Shown here in pieces: positions 21,607-32,443 of a stretch of 64,000 bases of DNA. The notes under the pieces were generated by a model. That model was given only the letters and a program-made list of their open reading frames with translations, had not been told where the DNA came from and did not search any database. Made by a program: the position numbers and the translations under genes. Within the stretch, counting starts at the first letter, position 1; each line of letters begins with the position of its first letter. Source of the stretch: Strix aluco (taxonomy: Eukaryota; Chordata; Aves; Strigiformes; Strigidae); contig NC_133970.1 of the NCBI RefSeq assembly GCF_031877795.1, positions 47,188,828-47,252,827 of the forward strand, read 5' to 3'.

Positions 21607-22415
21607 TGTGAGAGACGAGAAACCAGGCCTGTGAGAAACTAAGAAAAACAGCCTGAGAAAGCAAAAGTTGAGGCTGATCAAAGAAATGCCTCAGACACTC
21701 GCAAGACAAAACTATGAGTCACAGGGTGCATTCTGTGGAGGTCGAAGCTGATAAGGCTGCCCCAATAACACAAGATGGGACTGGAGGAGGGAGCCCTGTG
21801 GAGACAGGACGGCTCTGCTCTGGGGCACCTGGCCAAAACTTCAAGGGCCATCTGTCCGGTGAATGACCTTTGCTTCATTATCCACAAAATGCATATTAAA
21901 GTTCACACCCCTCAATATGCTAACGAGGGCTAACATGATCATGCTAATTACATCATCCCATGAAACACCTTACCCCTCCCCATACATGGGATACGTAGGT
22001 ATGTGGGTCGACCTAGGGGACGGACCCAAGGAAAGTGGGTATAAATCAAGAAGGGGGGGGGGGCCCGGGGCCCGAGAGAGAGTGCAGTGAAGCGAAGAAG
22101 ACGGATGCCAGCGAAAAAGACGGATGTCTCCTGTGCCTCCTGGAACACTCGTTGGCAGGATCAGCGCAGAAACCCAGACCGGTGATCTGTATTTCCCCAT
22201 TCCCTCTATCTCCCTCTTTTCCCTTTCCTATTAAGCAATGCAAGGCATATTGTATTGCTTGCCACAACTTGCTATATACTTAGCCAACTATCGTGTGTTC
22301 CATTAGTACATTGTGAGTAGTGAATAAATGTTTAGACTTGGAGACTTGTTGTCCGCTCCATTGGGGATTTGCGAATCTGAGTCACTTGTCCCCCTCGTCT
22401 GAGCAGGACGTGATA
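21607..22415 (+). mobile_element. 3' LTR of nested provirus
   Basis: 809 bp, the same length as the 5' LTR. TATAAA is at 22040-22045 and AATAAA at 22323-22328. It ends GTGATA where the 5' LTR ends GTGACA, so the terminal CA has mutated. Confidence 0.93.
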
Positions 22416-24458
22416 GCCCCACCAACCACTAAAAAGAAGACTCATTCTTTCCTGGGCGCTGTGGGGTTCTGGAGGATGCACATCCCAAACTACAGCCTGA
22501 TTGTGAGCCCTCTCTACCACGTAACCCGCAAGAAGAACGATTTTAAATGGGGCCCTGAGCAACAACAAACATTTGAACAAATTAAGCAGGAAATTACCCA
22601 GGCAGTAGCCCTCGGGCCAGTCCGGATAGGGCTGGAGATTAAGAACGTGCTCTACACCGCAGCCGGGGAGAATGGCCCTTCCTGGAGCGTTTGCCAGAGA
22701 GCAGATGGGGAATCCCGAGGCCGACCTCTAGGCTTTTGGAGCCGGGGATACAAAGGCTCTGAAGCTAACTATACCCTGACTGAGAAGGAGATACTGGCAG
22801 CGTACGAAGGAATTCGAGCTGCCTCAGAAGTGGTCGGCACTGAGACACAGCTCCTCCTGGCACCCCGACTGCCGGTGCTGGGATGGATGTTCAAAGGAAA
22901 GGCTCCCTCCACACATCATGCAACAGATGCCACGTGGAGTAAATGGGTTGTGTTGATAACACAACGGGCTCGAATAGGGAACCTCGACCCCCCAGGATTA
23001 GTGGAAGTGATCATGAACTGGCCAGAGAGCAAAGATGCTGGGATGTCACCAGAACAAGAGGTGAAACGTGCTGAGGAGGCCCCACCATATAACGAGCTGC
23101 CAGAGGAGGAGAAGCGATTTGCCCTGTTCACTGATGGGTCTTGCCGCATTGTGGGAAAACATCGACGATGGAAGGCTACGGTGTGACATCCCATACGACA
23201 AACCTCTGAAGCTGTTGAGGGACAAGGTGAATCGAGCCAGTTCGCAGAGGTGAAAGCCATCCAATTGGCTTTGGAGATTGCTGAGCGAGAAAAGTGGCCG
23301 AGGCTCTATCTCTACACTGACTCGTGGGTGGTGGCAAGTGCCCTGTGGATGTGGTTGCAGCAATGGAAACAGAACAACTGGCAACGCAAGGACAGACCCG
23401 TCTGGGCCGCTGAAGTATGGCAGGACATTGCAGCCCGGGTGGAGAACCTCGTTGTGAAGGTGCGCCATGTGGATGCCCATATACCCAAGAGTCGGGCCAC
23501 TGCTGAACATCAACACAACCAGCAGGCGGACCAGGCTGCTAAGATCGAAGTGGCTCAGGTGGACTTGGACTGGCAGCGTAAAGGTGAACTGTTCATAGCC
23601 CGGTGGGCCCATGAGACCTCGGGCCACCAAGGCAGAGATGCAACATACAGGTGGGCTCAAGATCGAGGGGTGGACCTCACCATTGACACCATCGCAGAGA
23701 TCATCCATGGATGTGAGACGTGTGCTGCAATCAAACAAGCCAAACGGGTGAAGCCCCAGCGGAATGAAGATCAATGGATGAAATATAAATATGGAGAGGC
23801 CTGGCAGATCGACTACATCACACTGCCACAGACCCGCCGAGGCAAGCGCCACGTGCTCACAATGGTGGAAGCAACCACTGGGTGGCTCAAAACTTATCCA
23901 GTGTCCCACGCCACCTCCCGGAACACCATCCTGGGCCTTGAAGAGCGAGTCCTGTGGCGACACGGCACCCCAGAGAGGATTGAGTCGGACAATGGGACTC
24001 ACTTCCGAAATAACCTCATAGATGCCTGGGCAGAAGAACACGGCATCGAGTGGGTCTACCACATCCCCTACCACGCACCAGCCTCCGGGAAGATCGAGCG
24101 CTACAATGGACTGTTAAAAACTACCTTGAGAGCAATGGGGGGTGGAACCTTCAAACACTGGGACACACATCTGACAAAGGCCACTTGGTTAGTGAACACA
24201 AGAGGATCTGCCAATCGAGCTGGCCCGGCTCAGTCAAAACTCCCACGTGTTGTGGACGGGGATAAAGTCCCTGTGGTGTGCATGAGGGACCTGCTGGGAA
24301 AAATGGTCTGGGTTAGTCCTGCGCCGGGCAAAGGCAAACCCATCCATGGGATTGTTTTTGCTCAAGGACCTGGGTGCACCTGGTGGGTGATGCAAAAGGA
24401 TGGAGAGGTCCGATGCGTACCACAAGGGGACTTGATTGTGGGTGAAAACACACCGTGA
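22416..24458 (+). pseudogene. pol: ERVL pol part 2, copy 1: RNase H and integrase
   Basis: Continues pol part 1 after the insert, in frame. RNase H-like domain with LFTDGS near 23130 and LYTDSW near 23315. Integrase with H-x3-H (HETSGH) and C-x2-C (CETC), Asp in WQIDYI, Asp in SDNGTHF and Glu 36 residues later in KIERYNG: a complete DD35E set. The only stop is TGA at 23184-23186, where copy 2 has TGG. It ends 96 bp before the 3' LTR, with no env or dUTPase. Confidence 0.9.
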
Positions 24459-24540
24459 GTTATACTGTGCTTTTGTTAATTTTTCTTTGTTAATGCTAAT
24501 TACTAAATGGCAGCTGGACGTGACGCAGATGGTATAGAAT

Positions 24541-24919
24541 AAAGGGGTGGATTATGTCCTGGTTCAGCTAGGATAGGGTTAAGTTTCCCCAGCAGTGGGG
24601 GGAAGCTCTAGCCGGGTTATTCAATGACATGCTGACATCACCTCCGGGCGCCCAAGCGCGGGAGAATCGGTGAACGCATGTGTGTGTGCGGTCGGTCTCC
24701 TCACTGCTGTATCGGTACATTTTTGTTCTGTTCATTGTTATCACTGTTACTGTTATTGTTATTGTTGTTGTTTGTTGTGTTGCTGTTACACTGTTGTATT
24801 AAACCTCTCCTTATCTCAGCCCCGGGGTTTGTATTTCACTCTCTCCCCGTCCAGTCGGAGGGTGGGGGAGGGGCAGCGGCAGCGTGGTCTCGGACCCCGG
24901 CAGGGCGTAAATCACCACA
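24541..24919 (+). mobile_element. Polypurine tract and 3' LTR of ERVL copy 1
   Basis: AAAGGGGTGG at 24541-24550 is the polypurine tract. The LTR is 24555-24919 (365 bp). It shares its U3 variant with the 5' LTR at 11315 and differs from copy 2. Confidence 0.9.
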
Positions 24920-25536
24920 GGTAATCATTTTCCCAAGCACAAGCAAATTGTGTTAAATCTCATACACTTTTTTAGCAGATTTATGTAGATTAAGTTTTCC
25001 ATGTTTCTCTAACATTTTACACTGTTTATCAGAAATCCAAATTTATTACATAAAGCACTAGTCTAGTAACTTACATTTACTAGGAAAATCCTGAATTCAT
25101 TTTACAAACCATTTGTCTCCTAATAACAACAGTGTGTTCTTATCTTCCAGGCTCCTGGAATGCTACAGCTGGGGAGAGGTGATCGAATTTGAGTGTTTTA
25201 CATCAGTTATGACAAAGAGAAGCACAAAACATAATCAAACTCTGAAAAGCAGCAAGAGGAAGCTTTTTATGAAAAAACCTTTAGTGAACAGGAAGTCTAG
25301 ACGAATGAGCAAAGTCCAAGAAGTAAGAGTCATATCTTGATGCTGATCTTACAAGTACCCTAAAAACTTTATTAAGTTTGAACTCACAAAATGGCTTTGC
25401 CTCAACTTTCTTACTGGTCTGAGTAAAGCAAAGTCAAAGTGACATGGTCAAAGTCACAAAGTGAGTGTCAAAGCTCCAAGACCTCAGGTGTCTAAGGTGA
25501 AAACATCTCAAATGAAACAGGAACCATCTTAGGCTG
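24920..25536. other. Unique sequence with a possible exon-like segment
   Basis: AT-rich. At 25133-25150 a pyrimidine-rich run ends in CAG, like a splice acceptor. One frame from 25113 to 25340 is open and rich in Lys, Arg and Ser. I do not recognise the product, and no donor-like site is obvious before the stop. No gene is called. Confidence 0.3.
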
Positions 25537-26875
25537 TGTCGTGGTTTAACCTGACTTGCAGAAAACAGACCCTACAACTCGAATAGAGTTCTAAAGCAGG
25601 TATGTTTACTCCGGCGCCGGGGTGCAAGGGGATTTCTCCACAAAGCTTGCACACCCACCGCACATTTTACCAAAAGCTTATAGAGTGTGGATATGCATAT
25701 TCATTGGATTACATAACACAAACATACATATGCATGAGTAAGGCTGGGTTAGTTCTAGAGGCTGGTGTCAGCAGTTTATGTTCTCTTTGCACCTGCGCAT
25801 TGCCTCCTGGGGGGCGTCTTCGGGGGGCTTTGGGAGGAAGGCTCGTAGTCTTTCTCACCTTGTTTTGTCCCCGGAGCATGCGCAGATTCTCTTGGCCAAT
25901 TTCTTGAACAACAAAAATGTTTTTCAGCCAGTTTACTCATCCTATCTTATTTAAGGGAACCAATGGAACTTCTACCATCCGTACATGGCTATCTTTACTC
26001 ATTACTGAGGCCCAACTAGTTAGAGCACACCTGTTCCTCAAGGACAAAAACATGATATTTTGCTGAACACTGCAGTTCTTGGTAGATTTTCACAGTAAAC
26101 TGCTTTGTTTTGATGGACACAGTAGTCCTTGGTAAAATTCCACAGAACAGTCTGGGCAAGCAGGATTCTTAGCAATATTCAAAAAATACTATAAGGAATA
26201 CTATAACTTGCTATAAGTAAGTAAATAAGTTGCTAAGCAGTTTGCTATAAGTAAATAAGTCTCAAAACAAGTAATCATTTCTCTGTATCAAACCCCAGCC
26301 ATCAACTAAGCACCACACAGCCACTTGCTCACTCTCCCTGCATCAGGATGAGGGAGAGTATCAGAAGGGTAAAAGTGAGAAAACTCATGGGTTGAGATAA
26401 AGACAGTTTCATAGGAAAAGCAAAAGCTGTGTACACAAGCAAAGCAAAACAAGGAGTTCAGTCACTCCTTCCCATGGGCAGGCAGGGGTTCAGCCATCTC
26501 CAGGACAGCTGGGCTCCATCACGCGTAATGGTTACTTGGGAAGACAAACACCATCACTCCAAACATCCCCCCCTTCCTCCTCCTTCCCCCAGCTTTATAT
26601 GCTGAGCATGACACCATATGGTCTGGCATATCCCTTGGGTCAGTTGGGGTCAGCTGTCCTGGCTGTGTCCCCTCCCAGCTCCTTGTGCACCCCCAGGCTA
26701 CTCACTGGCAGGACAGCGTGAGAGGCAGAAAAGGCCTTGACTCTGTGTAAGCGCTGCTCAGCAATAATTAAAACATCCCTGTGTTATCAACGTTATTTCC
26801 AGCACAAATCCAAATCATAGCCCCATACTAGCTACTGTGAAGAAAATTAACTCTACCCCAGCCAAAACCAGCACA
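25537..26875 (-). mobile_element. LTR (LTR-E type), itself interrupted by a gamma LTR
   Basis: On the minus strand this begins TGTGCTGGTTTTGGCTGGGG at 26875 and ends at about 25537. Its last part is separated (25537-25551 and 26291-26875) by the insertion at 25552-26290. Minus-strand sequence just upstream (26876-26930) resembles the polypurine-tract region of the ERVL proviruses, so it may be the 3' LTR of an otherwise lost minus-strand element. No target duplication is seen. Confidence 0.7.
25552..26290 (-). mobile_element. Solo gamma-type LTR (LTR-C) inside another LTR
   Basis: 739 bp, close to the inverted-repeat copy at 814-1558. AACC at 25548-25551 recurs at 26291-26294, a 4-bp target duplication. 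Confidence 0.88.
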
Positions 26876-26930
26876 TTTTCCACCCCTTATTCCATAACAT
26901 TTACATCATGCTCAGGTCCCACACTGTAAT

Positions 26931-27760
26931 AAACTACTGGATAATGAGAAGCGCTATGCCCTGTTGTGGTGGTTTAGCCCCTGCCGGGGTCTGAGACCAC
27001 ACGGCAGCTGCCCCTCCCCCACAAAGGGAGTGAAATACAAAGCCCCAAGACTGAAATAAGGAAAGGTTTAATACAACAGTGCAATAGCAACACAACAAAC
27101 AACAACAATAACAATAACAGTAATAGTGATAGCAATGAACAGAGCAAAATAGCTACCAAGTACAGCAGTGAGAGGAGCAGATGTACAAAACCACGAGTGC
27201 ACCGCGCTCCTGCGCCAAGAAAACTGTGACCTGCCAGGATGTGACGTCCACATGGTATCTGAATAACCTGGCTAGAGCTCCTCCCCCACTGCTGGGGAAA
27301 CTTAACCCTATCCTGGTTAAACCAGGACACCTGTTTACTGTCGGGTCCTGTCACATTGCAGGGAAACATCGAAGGTAGAAGGCAGCTGTGTGGAGCCCCA
27401 CATGCTGAAGCTGCTGAAGGAGAAGCTGAATTGAGTCAGTTTGCAGAGGTGAAAGCCATCCAGCTGGCCTTGGATATCGCTGAGCGAGAAAAGTGGCCAG
27501 TGCTCTACCTCTATACTGACTCACGGATGGTGGCAAATGCGCTGTGGGGGTGGTTACAGCAGTGGAAACAGAGCAACTGGCAGTGCAGAGGCAAACCCAT
27601 CTGGGTTATTCCTGCACTGGGTAAAGGTAAACCCATCCGTGGGATCACTTTTGCCCAAGGACCTGGGTACACTTGGTGGGTAATGCAGAAGGACGGGGAA
27701 GTCTGATGTGTGCCTCAAGGGGATTTGATTTTAGGTGAAAATAGCCATTGAATTGAACTG
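26931..27760 (+). pseudogene. pol: Old ERVL pol fragment with integrase deleted
   Basis: RNase H sequence starts at about 26936 (a DNEKRYAL-like stretch), is interrupted by the solo LTR at 26965-27329, and continues from 27335. Another 100 codons later, after the KPIW position, it jumps to the integrase C-terminal end (KGKPIRG, TWWVMQKDGEV). Compared with copies 1 and 2 the integrase catalytic core is missing. Several stops are present. The fragment is plainly older than both complete proviruses. Confidence 0.85.
26965..27329 (-). mobile_element. Solo ERVL LTR with 5-bp target duplication
   Basis: 365 bp, the same family as 50503-50866, reversed. CCTGT at 26960-26964 recurs at 27330-27334. 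It splits the older ERVL fragment. Confidence 0.92.
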
Positions 27761-27992
27761 TATGATGTTAACTGTCAAATAACCCTGTTATTGCATATCA
27801 TCATTGCTATGGTTGATACATATTATACTAATGGCATCACATTAATGTAAAAAAATGAATTTTGATAGAGTCAGGAATGATTTCAGCAATTGGTGCCCAG
27901 CAACTTCCTTGAGATTGACATCTTCGGCCTGCAGACTGTGAGCATGGACCACGCCAGATACATCAGCTATGAGCACCAAATGTAGCAGAGTG
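27761..27992. other. 3' remainder of old ERVL fragment
   Basis: AT-rich, with no frame. It probably belongs to the older element, since ERVL-like tail sequence resumes after the next LTR. Confidence 0.4.
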
Positions 27993-28990
27993 TTGTGGTT
28001 TGAGCCCAGATGTCAACGAGCACCAGGCAGCTGTTCACTCACTCCTTCCCCCCCAAGGCTGAGAAGGAGAAAAGGAAGTAAAAGGCTCAGGAATCGAGAT
28101 AAGGACAGGGAGGGGTGGCAAAAGACAGACTCATTAGGGGAAGAAAAGAAGAACATCACTTTAATTCAAACACTAACAAAACCAATACTTAACAGAGTGG
28201 GACAGTGAGAAGTGTTATTACATCTTAAACTGGGGCTCAGCTTTGTTACGATATCTCTATCTCCTTCCGTAGCAGCGCAGGAGGCAGGGGATGGCGGGGT
28301 TTCTGTCAGTCCACCACTCTTTCCTCCTGGCAGGGGGAACCACTCCTCTGCATTTCTCCTCCTGCTCCATGGGAGCCAGTCCTCCACAAAACTTCTCCAT
28401 TGTGAGTCCTCCCCATGGGCTACAGCTCTTCCTGAGATGCTCTGGTGTGAGTCACCTCCATGTGTTGCAGTCCTCACGGCGCCAAACTACAACAGCGGGG
28501 GCTGCTTCTTCCCTCAGAGTCCTAGCCTTCTTCAGGCACAGCTGCTTGATCTGGTATGGGGTCCTCCACAGGCTGCAGGCAAATTTCTGCTCCTCCAGTG
28601 ACCTCCATGGGTGGCAGGAGGGCAGCCCTGCCATCTTACCACAGGGTACAGGGGGGCTCTCTGCTCCAGCGCACCTCCCTCCCTTCCTCCTCTTTCCTTC
28701 CACTGTCATCAGTGTTCTCAGAGGTGTTCTTCTCATAACTTGTCCTCAAAGTCTCCACCCCCTCTCAGGTTCCCCTTCTTAAATATGTTATCACAGAGGC
28801 ACAGCCACTGTTGCTAATTGGCTTGGCCTTGGCCAGAGGTGAGTCCAACTTGGAGCCAGGGGAGCTTTCGAGAAGCTTCTCACAGGGGGCCACTGCTGTA
28901 GCCCCCTCCCCCACTACCAAAACCCTGCCACACATACCCTGCACACAGAAACTACACGCCATTCCCCTGCTGTAACCAAGGTCACCCACT
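27993..28990 (-). mobile_element. LTR of another family, about 1 kb
   Basis: On + it opens TGTTGTGGTTTGAGCCC, the reverse of the AAACCACAACA ending typical of bird ERV LTRs. TATTTAAG on the minus strand near 28780 may be its TATA box. The right boundary is uncertain. A tRNA-like 15-mer lies at its edge (28989-29003). Confidence 0.6.
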
Positions 28991-29003
28991 CTACCGACTG
29001 AGC
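28989..29003 (-). other. tRNA 5'-half-like motif (A box)
   Basis: The minus strand reads GCTCAGTCGGTAGAG, identical to the D-arm region of a tRNA such as tRNA-Lys and matching the Pol III A-box pattern. No B box or tRNA fold follows, so no tRNA gene is called. Confidence 0.4.
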
Positions 29004-29233
29004 CAACTCTGCATCATCCCTCCTGCCTTGAAAGACTGTCATAACAGATGGAACAAGAAGTTATGGACTAAATGAACTTACTATACATTTTGGAGAGATG
29101 TCCCATAGACTGAGGGAATGATAACTGTGTGTATACATCAAAAAACAGGAAAAGAGATGGTGGTTAATTTGAATGTATTGGGAAACATGGAACCTGAGCA
29201 TAACGTAAATGGTATGGAATAAAGAGTGGGTAC
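29004..29233 (+). pseudogene. ERVL-like 3' tail before LTR
   Basis: Non-coding. The end (GGTATGGAATAAAGAGTGGG) resembles the polypurine-tract region of copies 1 and 2, placing the LTR at 29234 as a 3' LTR of the old ERVL element. Confidence 0.55.
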
Positions 29234-29938
29234 TGTCCTGGTTTTGTGTGGGAGTGTCAGCTCTGCGCAGCTGTGGGAGATTCAATGTGTTACTGGTAAA
29301 TGATTAAGAGGCCAGTCGGCATTGGCCTGTCAGCCCTGTGCAGCTGTGGGAGATTCAATATTTAAGAGCCAAATTGACATTGGCGGGTCAGCTCTGTTCG
29401 GAGAGCTCGGCGAAGGTGGAGAGCTCTGCTCAAGGAGGTCTGCTAAGGTGGAGAGCTCTGCTCAGGGAAGCTCTGCTAAGGTGGGGAGCTCTGCTCAGGA
29501 GAACTCTGCTTGGTGAGCTCTGCTCAGGGGCTCTGTCCTGCGCTGGCTTGGAGAAGCGCCAGCTTGTGCCAGCCCGGAGAAGCAGCAAGGCTTGGAGGAG
29601 AAGCAGGCCTTGGAAGAAAGATAAGTCAGCTCTGCGTAGCCCCAGAGAGGCCCGGAGAAGGAGAAAGGCTTTGAGGAGAAACAGGCCTTGGAAGAGAGAT
29701 AAGAAACTGCCAGGCTGTGCTAAGGTGCATGGAATTGTTTGTGGGAGAGAGGGTTGATGACTGTCTAGTTGCTGATTTGCTTATTATGAAGTAAGAGCTT
29801 GAATGAGAGTATAAGTATGTATTATTGTATGAGTATGTATTAATGTAAGAAGAAAAAGAGATTGAAGAAAAATAAACAGCCCCTGCCCTGCAGAAAGAAA
29901 GAAGAACATTGTGACGTGTGTATTATTTTGGCCGCTAC
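29234..29938 (+). mobile_element. LTR (LTR-D family, long form)
   Basis: About 705 bp from TGTCCTGG to GCTACA, with AATAAA near 29872. U3 carries tandem GAGCTCTGCTCAG-type repeats (about 29398-29535). The R/U5 half is related to the LTR at 2920-3322. No target duplication is recognised. Confidence 0.75.
29398..29535 (+). repeat. Tandem repeat in LTR U3
   Basis: Roughly four to five imperfect units built on GAGCTCTGCTCAGG and GCTAAGGTGGA, inside the LTR upstream region. Duplicated U3 blocks often act as enhancers in retroviruses; function here is inferred. Confidence 0.7.
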
Positions 29939-30030
29939 AGCTTAGTACAACTTATTACAACTTAGTACAACTTAATATACAACTTAATATAACTTAGTAC
30001 AATTTAATACAACCTATTAAAATTTAATAC
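29939..30030 (+). repeat. Minisatellite, ACTTAGTACA-like units
   Basis: About nine degenerate copies of a 10-11 bp unit (ACTTAGTACA, ACTTAATATA, ATTTAATACA) between two LTRs. Confidence 0.8.
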
Positions 30031-30619
30031 AGTTTTGGCTGGGATAGAGTGAAATTTTCTTCTTAGTAGCTAGACTAGTGCTGTGTTTTGGATTCAGTAT
30101 GGGATTTGGTGTGAGAAGAATGCTGATAACACACTGATGTTTTCAGTTGTTGCTAAGAGATCAAGGACTCTCCAACTCCCCATGTCCTGCCCATGCACAG
30201 GTGTACAAGAAGCTGGGAGGGAGCACAGCCAGAGCAGCAGACCCAAATTGACCAATGGAATATTCCATATCATGTAACGTCATGCTCAGTATATAGAGGA
30301 GGGTCGGCCAGGAAAGAGGGGGTTCTCTCTTGCTTCTGGGATTGCTACTGTGGGATCTTGGCTTTTCCAGGATTGCTAGCTGGGAATGGGCTGGGTATCA
30401 GTTGGCGGGTGGCGAGCAATTGCATGGTGCATTACGTGTTTGTACTTTCTATTATTGTTATTATTGATTTATTTTATTTCAATTATTAAACTGTTTTTGT
30501 CTCAACCTACGAGTCTTCCTACCTTTACCCCTCCAAATTTCTCCCCCATCCCCCAGGCAGAGGAGGGTGAGTGAGCAGCTGTGTGGTGTTTGGCTGCCAG
30601 CTGGGTTTAAACCAGGACA
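30031..30619 (+). mobile_element. Solo LTR, ERVL-related type
   Basis: Begins with the GTTTTGGCTGGGATAGAG-type start (first bases eroded) and ends AACCAGGACA. A TATATAG box lies near 30292 and ATTAAA near 30484. It is distantly related to the minus-strand LTR at 41334-41763. Confidence 0.75.
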
Positions 30620-32443
30620 GGCTGTTAAAGCTCAGTGCCCTGAAGATAAGTCATAAAAGACCTGCTCTTTTCAGACTTTCAACCTACAAAATGGGGACAA
30701 TGGGGTGATGTAGTGAAATGAGGCTGTGGAGCCTGCCTATTTGACAGAGATAGTATTGAACTATTTCTGTTTCTTGTCTTCTATACCCAGTATTGTCGAA
30801 TCTGGATCTTCAGGGCCCAGATGGGCTCCTGTAAAATTGCTATCAATTAAAAATGACAAGGATCGCTGTTTTTCCCTCATAGGCAAATCATGACAAAGCT
30901 GAGCCTCAGTTTTCTGGTATAGGTCAGGAACATGTAATAGCAGTTTGCATAATGATCCTCTATGTCCTTTTCTGTAAACTAAAACCAAGAATATTAACTT
31001 CAGGTGAAATATAAAAATTTCTAGGAGGCAGTAAGGATGGGTCAACTTGACAAAAATATTATTAATAAAATTTTGTAAATTTTAGAATAAATGAAATGAC
31101 ACGTATGAGGGAACAGATGGTTCAATGCAGATGGTCTCCAAATGTGCATTCGTCACTGATGTGAGATGTGTCTGCACTTTGAATGTGAAGTTACTCTGTA
31201 GCATAAACTACACCTCTGAACCCCACTCTATCTAAAGTTCAGGCAATAAAAGCAGTTTACCTATGAAAGGCTCTGTGAATAAAAAATACAAATGTTATGT
31301 TCTATGTTCGGATGGAATTGGAGCTCCACAGAAAATAACCAAAATTTATTCCACTATATTATAATATGTGTTTCTAACTTAGAAGTACAAGGTACATGGG
31401 ATAAGAGAAAGAAGATGAGCAGATAAACAAACTGTTTAAAATCAAAACTCCCTACAAGACTACATTGCATATTTTCATCCAAAAATGGTTTTGGAAAGTA
31501 TTTATACTTCCTTTTGAGTCTTGTTAGATAAATATGCCAGGGCTGGCCCTTCAGAGCGATATACTGCTCTAGGATTCACTAACTGAATCAGGATGACTTA
31601 ATCTACATAGTAAACACTGAAGAAGATTTCTGAAAGTACATGAACACAGAAAGGCTGTAACCAAAGCAGCTTTTCTACAGACAATAGAAGAAAGAACCGT
31701 GTGTGTTTCTTCTTCTGGATGACTGATCCCAACAATGTTGTTTCCTGGCTCTGACTATTTCTGAGCTAAACACAAAGCTAATGTTACAGTCTCACGTAGA
31801 TGTACCTGATACCTTTCAGGCACTAGTTTATACTTTTTGGGCTCATTATTTGCATACTCATTTACTTGGCCAAATTCAAAGGTGAGGCTTAATTCTTAGA
31901 ATTGCAGATAAAGTTATATTATCTCAGATTCCCTTCTGCTCAATCTACTTTAGAACTACAGAGCCAAACTTTGAAAATGCAATAGAAACTATATTAGTAA
32001 GGATGGCTACACCTTATTATGTTACATCAAATAAGATTCTGTGGGGTTTAATACATTCTTCTGGATTTGCTTAGATCTAAATAATTTACAATGTGTAATT
32101 TATGCAATCTTCACTTTACTGGTCACAAGGGTTAAGGACAAGACTTCATGTTGATACATATAGGCAGGGAATTGTACAGCATGCCAAAGACAGGTTTCAA
32201 TTAACTGAAAGGAGTAAGACTAGGTTTATAAAGCTATTTAGATGTCTAAAACACCAAGGCATTTTTAGTAGAATTTTCAAACGCAGCTAAGCAAGTCAAC
32301 TGTCAAACTCGAGTTAACAATCTGTACAGGTTAGGAATGATGGGCCAGACCCCAGAAGAGGCTCACATGTTTGGATGCTAAATATTATGAAGCCCAAAAG
32401 TCAGGTGCCAGCTGTGGACTCAAAAAACAGAGACATATAACGC
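30620..32443. other. No feature recognised
   Basis: AT-rich, with only short spurious frames. No repeat or RNA gene is recognised. Confidence 0.6.

Larger units (their letters stand above)
14802..22415 (+). mobile_element. Nested provirus with Ser-like PBS (class III-like)
   Basis: A 7.6-kb provirus with two 809-bp LTRs, inserted in the pol gene of ERVL copy 1. GCCCC at 14797-14801 recurs at 22416-22420, a perfect 5-bp target duplication. The LTRs differ at about 16 places by eye (about 2%), so the insertion is fairly old but younger than its host element. Order: LTR, PBS, gag, pro-pol in the -1 frame, remnant of env, LTR. Four TGA stops interrupt the reading frames. Serine primer use and coiled-coil gag suggest an ERV-S/ERVL relative; the exact family is inferred. 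Confidence 0.92.
11315..24919 (+). mobile_element. ERVL-type provirus copy 1, split by a nested provirus
   Basis: LTR, Lys-type PBS, gag, pol, polypurine tract and LTR in order, interrupted in pol by 14802-22415. GATAA before the 5' LTR and GGTAA after the 3' LTR look like a 5-bp target duplication with one substitution. There is no env and no dUTPase-like frame after integrase, although mammalian ERVL elements often carry a dUTPase. Pol sequence patterns are those of class III (ERVL) elements, while the PBS matches tRNA-Lys1,2. Removing the insert leaves about 6.0 kb, nearly the length of copy 2 at 50503-56459. Confidence 0.92.

Noticed and set aside
23046..24074. 342-codon frame on the minus strand of ERVL pol (also at 54610-55638)
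   Set aside because: Antisense shadow of the integrase/RNase H coding region, seen in both copies because the sense strand is conserved; no independent features.
28212..28782. Overlapping frames of 129 and 163 codons
   Set aside because: They lie inside an LTR in a C-rich section and overlap each other; composition artefacts.
28989..29003. tRNA gene
   Set aside because: Only the D-arm matches; no anticodon arm, T arm or acceptor stem can be drawn.
29338..29757. 139-codon Arg/Lys-rich frame
   Set aside because: Produced by the tandem repeats of an LTR U3, not a protein gene.
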